DNA of 9,800 bases from CAZPMO01 sp964587515 (GTDB taxonomy: Bacteria; Pseudomonadota; Alphaproteobacteria; MPNO01), in the NCBI GenBank assembly GCA_964587515.1, contig CAZPMO010000183.1:1-9800 (forward strand), given 5' to 3'. The notes under the pieces were generated by a model. The model was given only the letters and a program-made list of their open reading frames with translations, was not told the DNA's origin and ran no database searches. The stretch's first letter is position 1. Every line of letters starts with the position of its first letter. The position numbers and the translations under genes were made by a program. Shown in pieces: positions 7,704 to 9,800 of the stretch.

Positions 7704-8465
7704 CTAATAGGTCGCGCGGCCGCCGGTCAGGTCGAACGCATACCCGGTATTGAAGCTGCAGGCCGGCGAGACGATCCAGGCGATCATCTGCGCCACTTCG
7801 TCGAGCTCGCAGCAGCGCTTCATCGGAATCTTATCGGTCATATAGGTGACCGTTTCCTCCGGCAGTTCGTCCACCAGCGGCGTGCGCACCACGGCGGGCG
7901 CGATGGCGTTGATGGTCACGCCGGTCTCGGCATATTCCTTGCCGAGCACCTTCACCAGGCCGATCAGCCCGGCCTTGGAGGTCGAATAGGCGAGCATGCC
8001 GGCATTGCCCTCCTTGCCGGAAATCGAGGCGACATGGAGAAGGCGGCCGTAACCGCGCTTGAGCATGCCGGGGAGGACCGCCTGGGAGACGATCAGCGCG
8101 CCGCGCACATTGATGTTCTGAACTTCGTCGAAATCCGCGAGATCGACATCGCCGCCGAGGACCGCCGTCTTACCGGTGATGCCGGCGCAGTTCACCAGGC
8201 CGGAGACCGCGCCCAATATATCCTCGACATGATCGAGGGCGCGCTTGGTAGCTTCGGGGTCGGTCACATCCATGGCGTAGGAACACGCCTTGCCGCCCGC
8301 CGCCTCGATGGCGCGCGCGGTATCCTCGGCGGCCTCGCCGTCGCGGTCGAGGCAGCCGATGGAGCCGCCCATGGCGCCCATCAGCCCGGCCGCCGCCTGG
8401 CCGATGCCGCTGCCGGCGCCGATCACGGCCACCGTATAGGGCAGGTCGTCGAAATATTGCAGCAT
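7704..8465 (-). CDS. Short-chain dehydrogenase/reductase (SDR) family oxidoreductase
   Basis: This is a 253-residue classical SDR, probably a cytosolic NAD(H)-dependent alcohol or ketone oxidoreductase of unknown substrate. The Rossmann glycine motif is IGAGSGIG (15-22), with isoleucine instead of the usual threonine before the first glycine. An aspartate at the end of the second strand (D40, in CLDRD) favours NAD over NADP. NCAG (92-95) and the catalytic residues N119, S147, Y160 and K164 (YSTSK) are all present. The ATG at 8465 is supported by a strong GGAGG (8471-8475 on the + strand) five bases upstream. A longer open frame reaches 8594 but runs back into the dehalogenase gene. It lies 14 bp downstream of the dehalogenase, so the two are probably co-transcribed. 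FabG-like function is possible, but the neighbour suggests catabolic alcohol oxidation. Confidence 0.92.
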   Translation of the reverse strand: MLQYFDDLPYTVAVIGAGSGIGQAAAGLMGAMGGSIGCLDRDGEAAEDTARAIEAAGGKACSYAMDVTDPEATKRALDHVEDILGAVSGLVNCAGITGKTAVLGGDVDLADFDEVQNINVRGALIVSQAVLPGMLKRGYGRLLHVASISGKEGNAGMLAYSTSKAGLIGLVKVLGKEYAETGVTINAIAPAVVRTPLVDELPEETVTYMTDKIPMKRCCELDEVAQMIAWIVSPACSFNTGYAFDLTGGRATY

Positions 8466-8479
8466 GGCGCCCTCCGGTC

Positions 8480-9358
8480 CTACAGGCCGCGAAGCCAATC
8501 GGCCACGGCCTCGCCGATCTCGTCCGGCGAATCCTCCTGGATGAAATGATTGCCGGCAACGCTCACTTCGCTCACGTTCGGCCAGGCGCGGCAATGATCG
8601 GCGAGCGGCCCCTTTAGAATGGCACCGGGTTCCGCGTCGATAAAGAGTTTCGGCATTTGGCTCGCTTTGAGAAAGGCATCGTTGGCGCGCACGGTCTCGA
8701 CCACCTCGGCGGGCTCGCCCTCGATGGGAATTTGCCTGGGCCAGGTGAGGGTCGGGCGCCGGCCTTCGCCCGGCTCGGCGAAGGGCCGGCGATAGACCGT
8801 CATCTCGGCCTCGCCGAGCTCGCGCAGGACCGAGCCCGGCAGCACGCGCTCGACGAAGACGTTTTTCTCGAGAACCATTTCCTCGCCGGCCGGCGAGCGG
8901 AAGGCCTGGAACAATTGCCGCGCCGCGTCGGGCCAGCCGTCCCAGCTCATCGGCGTGACGATGGTTTCCATGAAGGCGACCGCCTTGCCCGCGCTCTCAT
9001 GCCGGCGCAGCCAGTCGAACGCCAGCGGCCCGCCCCAATCATGGGCGACGAAGGTCACGTTCTGGGTGACGCCGAGGGCCGCCAACAGGCCGTCGAGATA
9101 GGCGATGTGATCGGCCAGTGTGTAGCTCTCGGGCCCGGAATCGGGCAGCTTGTCGGAATCCCCCATGCCGATCAGATCCGGCGCGATGCAGCGCCCGAGC
9201 TCTTCCAGATGCGGCATCACATTGCGCCACAGATAGGACGAGGTCGGGTTGCCGTGGAGAAAGACGATCGGATCGCCCGCGCCGGCCTCCGCATAAGCCA
9301 TGCGCCGGCCTTGCACCTCGGTGTAATTCTTGGAATAGCGCTCTTCGCTCGGAATCAT
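8480..9358 (-). CDS. dhaA: Haloalkane dehalogenase, subfamily II (DhaA/LinB-like)
   Basis: Enzymes of this alpha/beta-hydrolase family replace a carbon-bound halogen with hydroxyl, giving an alcohol, halide and a proton, with no cofactor. The 292-residue length fits the DhaA/LinB group. The full subfamily-II pentad is visible: nucleophile D107 and halide-binding W108 in AHDWGGP, the second halide-binding residue N37 in HGNPTSSYLW, the acid E131 in AFMETI, and the base H271 in GNHFIQEDSPDEIG. The cap region (about 145-215) has the group-typical LFQAFRSPAGEE and TWPRQIPIEG. Each catalytic residue is offset by one from LinB numbering as I recall it. The ATG at 9358 has GGGAG and GAGG just upstream. 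It follows pckA by 30 bp and precedes the SDR by 14 bp. Real substrate range cannot be read from sequence; natural substrates of many such enzymes are unknown. Confidence 0.94.
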   Translation of the reverse strand: MIPSEERYSKNYTEVQGRRMAYAEAGAGDPIVFLHGNPTSSYLWRNVMPHLEELGRCIAPDLIGMGDSDKLPDSGPESYTLADHIAYLDGLLAALGVTQNVTFVAHDWGGPLAFDWLRRHESAGKAVAFMETIVTPMSWDGWPDAARQLFQAFRSPAGEEMVLEKNVFVERVLPGSVLRELGEAEMTVYRRPFAEPGEGRRPTLTWPRQIPIEGEPAEVVETVRANDAFLKASQMPKLFIDAEPGAILKGPLADHCRAWPNVSEVSVAGNHFIQEDSPDEIGEAVADWLRGL

Positions 9359-9388
9359 CGCCTCGCTCCCGTTTTGATGGCGCCGGGA

Positions 9389-9800
9389 TCAGGCGGTGTG
9401 AGGGGCGGCCGCCTTGACCTCCGCGCCGACATGAGATTCGAACTGGGTGAAATTATTGTGGAACCGCCCCACGAGATCGCTCGCCTGATTGTCATAGGCG
9501 CCCTTGTCGTTCCAGGTGCCGCGCGGGGTGAGCACATCGTTGGGCACGCCGGGGCAGGATTCCGGCACGTCGAGGCCGAAAGCCGGGTCGCGGCGGAGCG
9601 CGACCTGGTCGAGCGATCCGTCCAGCGCGGCGCGCAGGAGCGCCCGTGTGTGGGAGATTTTCATGCGCTCGCCGACGCCGAAGGCGCCGCCGGTCCACCC
9701 CGTATTGACCAGCCAGCAGCGCGCGCCGGAGCTTTCGATCCGGTTGCGCAGCATTTCGGCATAGACGGAAGGATGGCGCGGCATGAAGGGCGCGCCGAAG
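9389..9800 (-). CDS. pckA: Phosphoenolpyruvate carboxykinase (ATP), C-terminal part
   Basis: Only the C-terminal ~137 residues are present; the gene continues past the right edge of the window on the - strand. PckA converts oxaloacetate plus ATP to phosphoenolpyruvate and CO2, the entry step of gluconeogenesis. The visible part has the family's FGAPFMPRHPSVYAEML, then WLVNTGWTGGAFGVGERM, and KISHTRALLRAALDG, which belong to the nucleotide-binding C-terminal domain of ATP-type enzymes. The ATG at 9784 is internal: the frame and family similarity run through it to the window end. The stop is 30 bp before the dehalogenase start, with only a weak CCCG/CGGG inverted repeat between them, so read-through into the next genes is likely. 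Confidence 0.95.
   Translation of the reverse strand, partial: FGAPFMPRHPSVYAEMLRNRIESSGARCWLVNTGWTGGAFGVGERMKISHTRALLRAALDGSLDQVALRRDPAFGLDVPESCPGVPNDVLTPRGTWNDKGAYDNQASDLVGRFHNNFTQFESHVGAEVKAAAPHTA

Noticed and set aside
8034..8549. A 171-residue + strand open frame opposite the SDR gene
   Set aside because: It is the antisense shadow of a well-supported SDR with intact catalytic residues and carries no motif of its own.

Overview
The window reads as a GC-rich alphaproteobacterial chromosome, possibly Rhodospirillales-like; the exact order cannot be fixed from this sequence. The main reason is the gene order LapA-domain membrane protein, trpF, trpB, trpA, accD, folC, which is a familiar alphaproteobacterial arrangement. 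No tRNA, rRNA, CRISPR array, integrase or transposase is visible.

Left part (1-5597, + strand). A short GTG-started gene encodes a two-helix LapA/DUF1049 membrane protein. Two long imperfect palindromes follow it back to back (429-565). Then come trpF, trpB, trpA, accD and folC. Each of these junctions overlaps or is very tight (ATGA overlaps at trpB/trpA, trpA/accD and accD/folC), so the five genes look like one translationally coupled operon. It combines the last steps of tryptophan synthesis with the acetyl-CoA carboxylase beta subunit and folate polyglutamylation.

Middle part (5598-7582, + strand). The least ordinary gene of the window encodes a 642-residue exported protein. It has a signal peptide, about four kinesin-light-chain-like TPRs, an acidic proline-rich linker of about 310 residues carrying recurring short hydrophobic motifs, and a C-terminal ShlB-type POTRA domain. 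The protein ends right after the POTRA, with no beta-barrel. POTRA domains of this type normally belong to two-partner-secretion outer-membrane transporters, so a soluble TPR-POTRA protein deserves attention.

Right part (7583-9800). A 121-bp gap between convergent genes holds the second copy of a perfect 52-bp repeat; the first copy lies at 7-58, just upstream of the LapA-domain gene. Both copies carry a nested inverted repeat. On the - strand lie, in transcription order, the 3' part of pckA (ATP-type PEP carboxykinase), a subfamily-II haloalkane dehalogenase with a complete catalytic pentad, and a short-chain dehydrogenase/reductase. Gaps are only 30 and 14 bp, which suggests co-transcription, and the dehalogenase plus the reductase could form a small dehalogenation/oxidation module.

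Most of the window is ordinary housekeeping sequence. The points of interest are the TPR-POTRA protein, the 52-bp repeat pair, the double palindrome before trpF, and the dehalogenase-SDR pair behind pckA.
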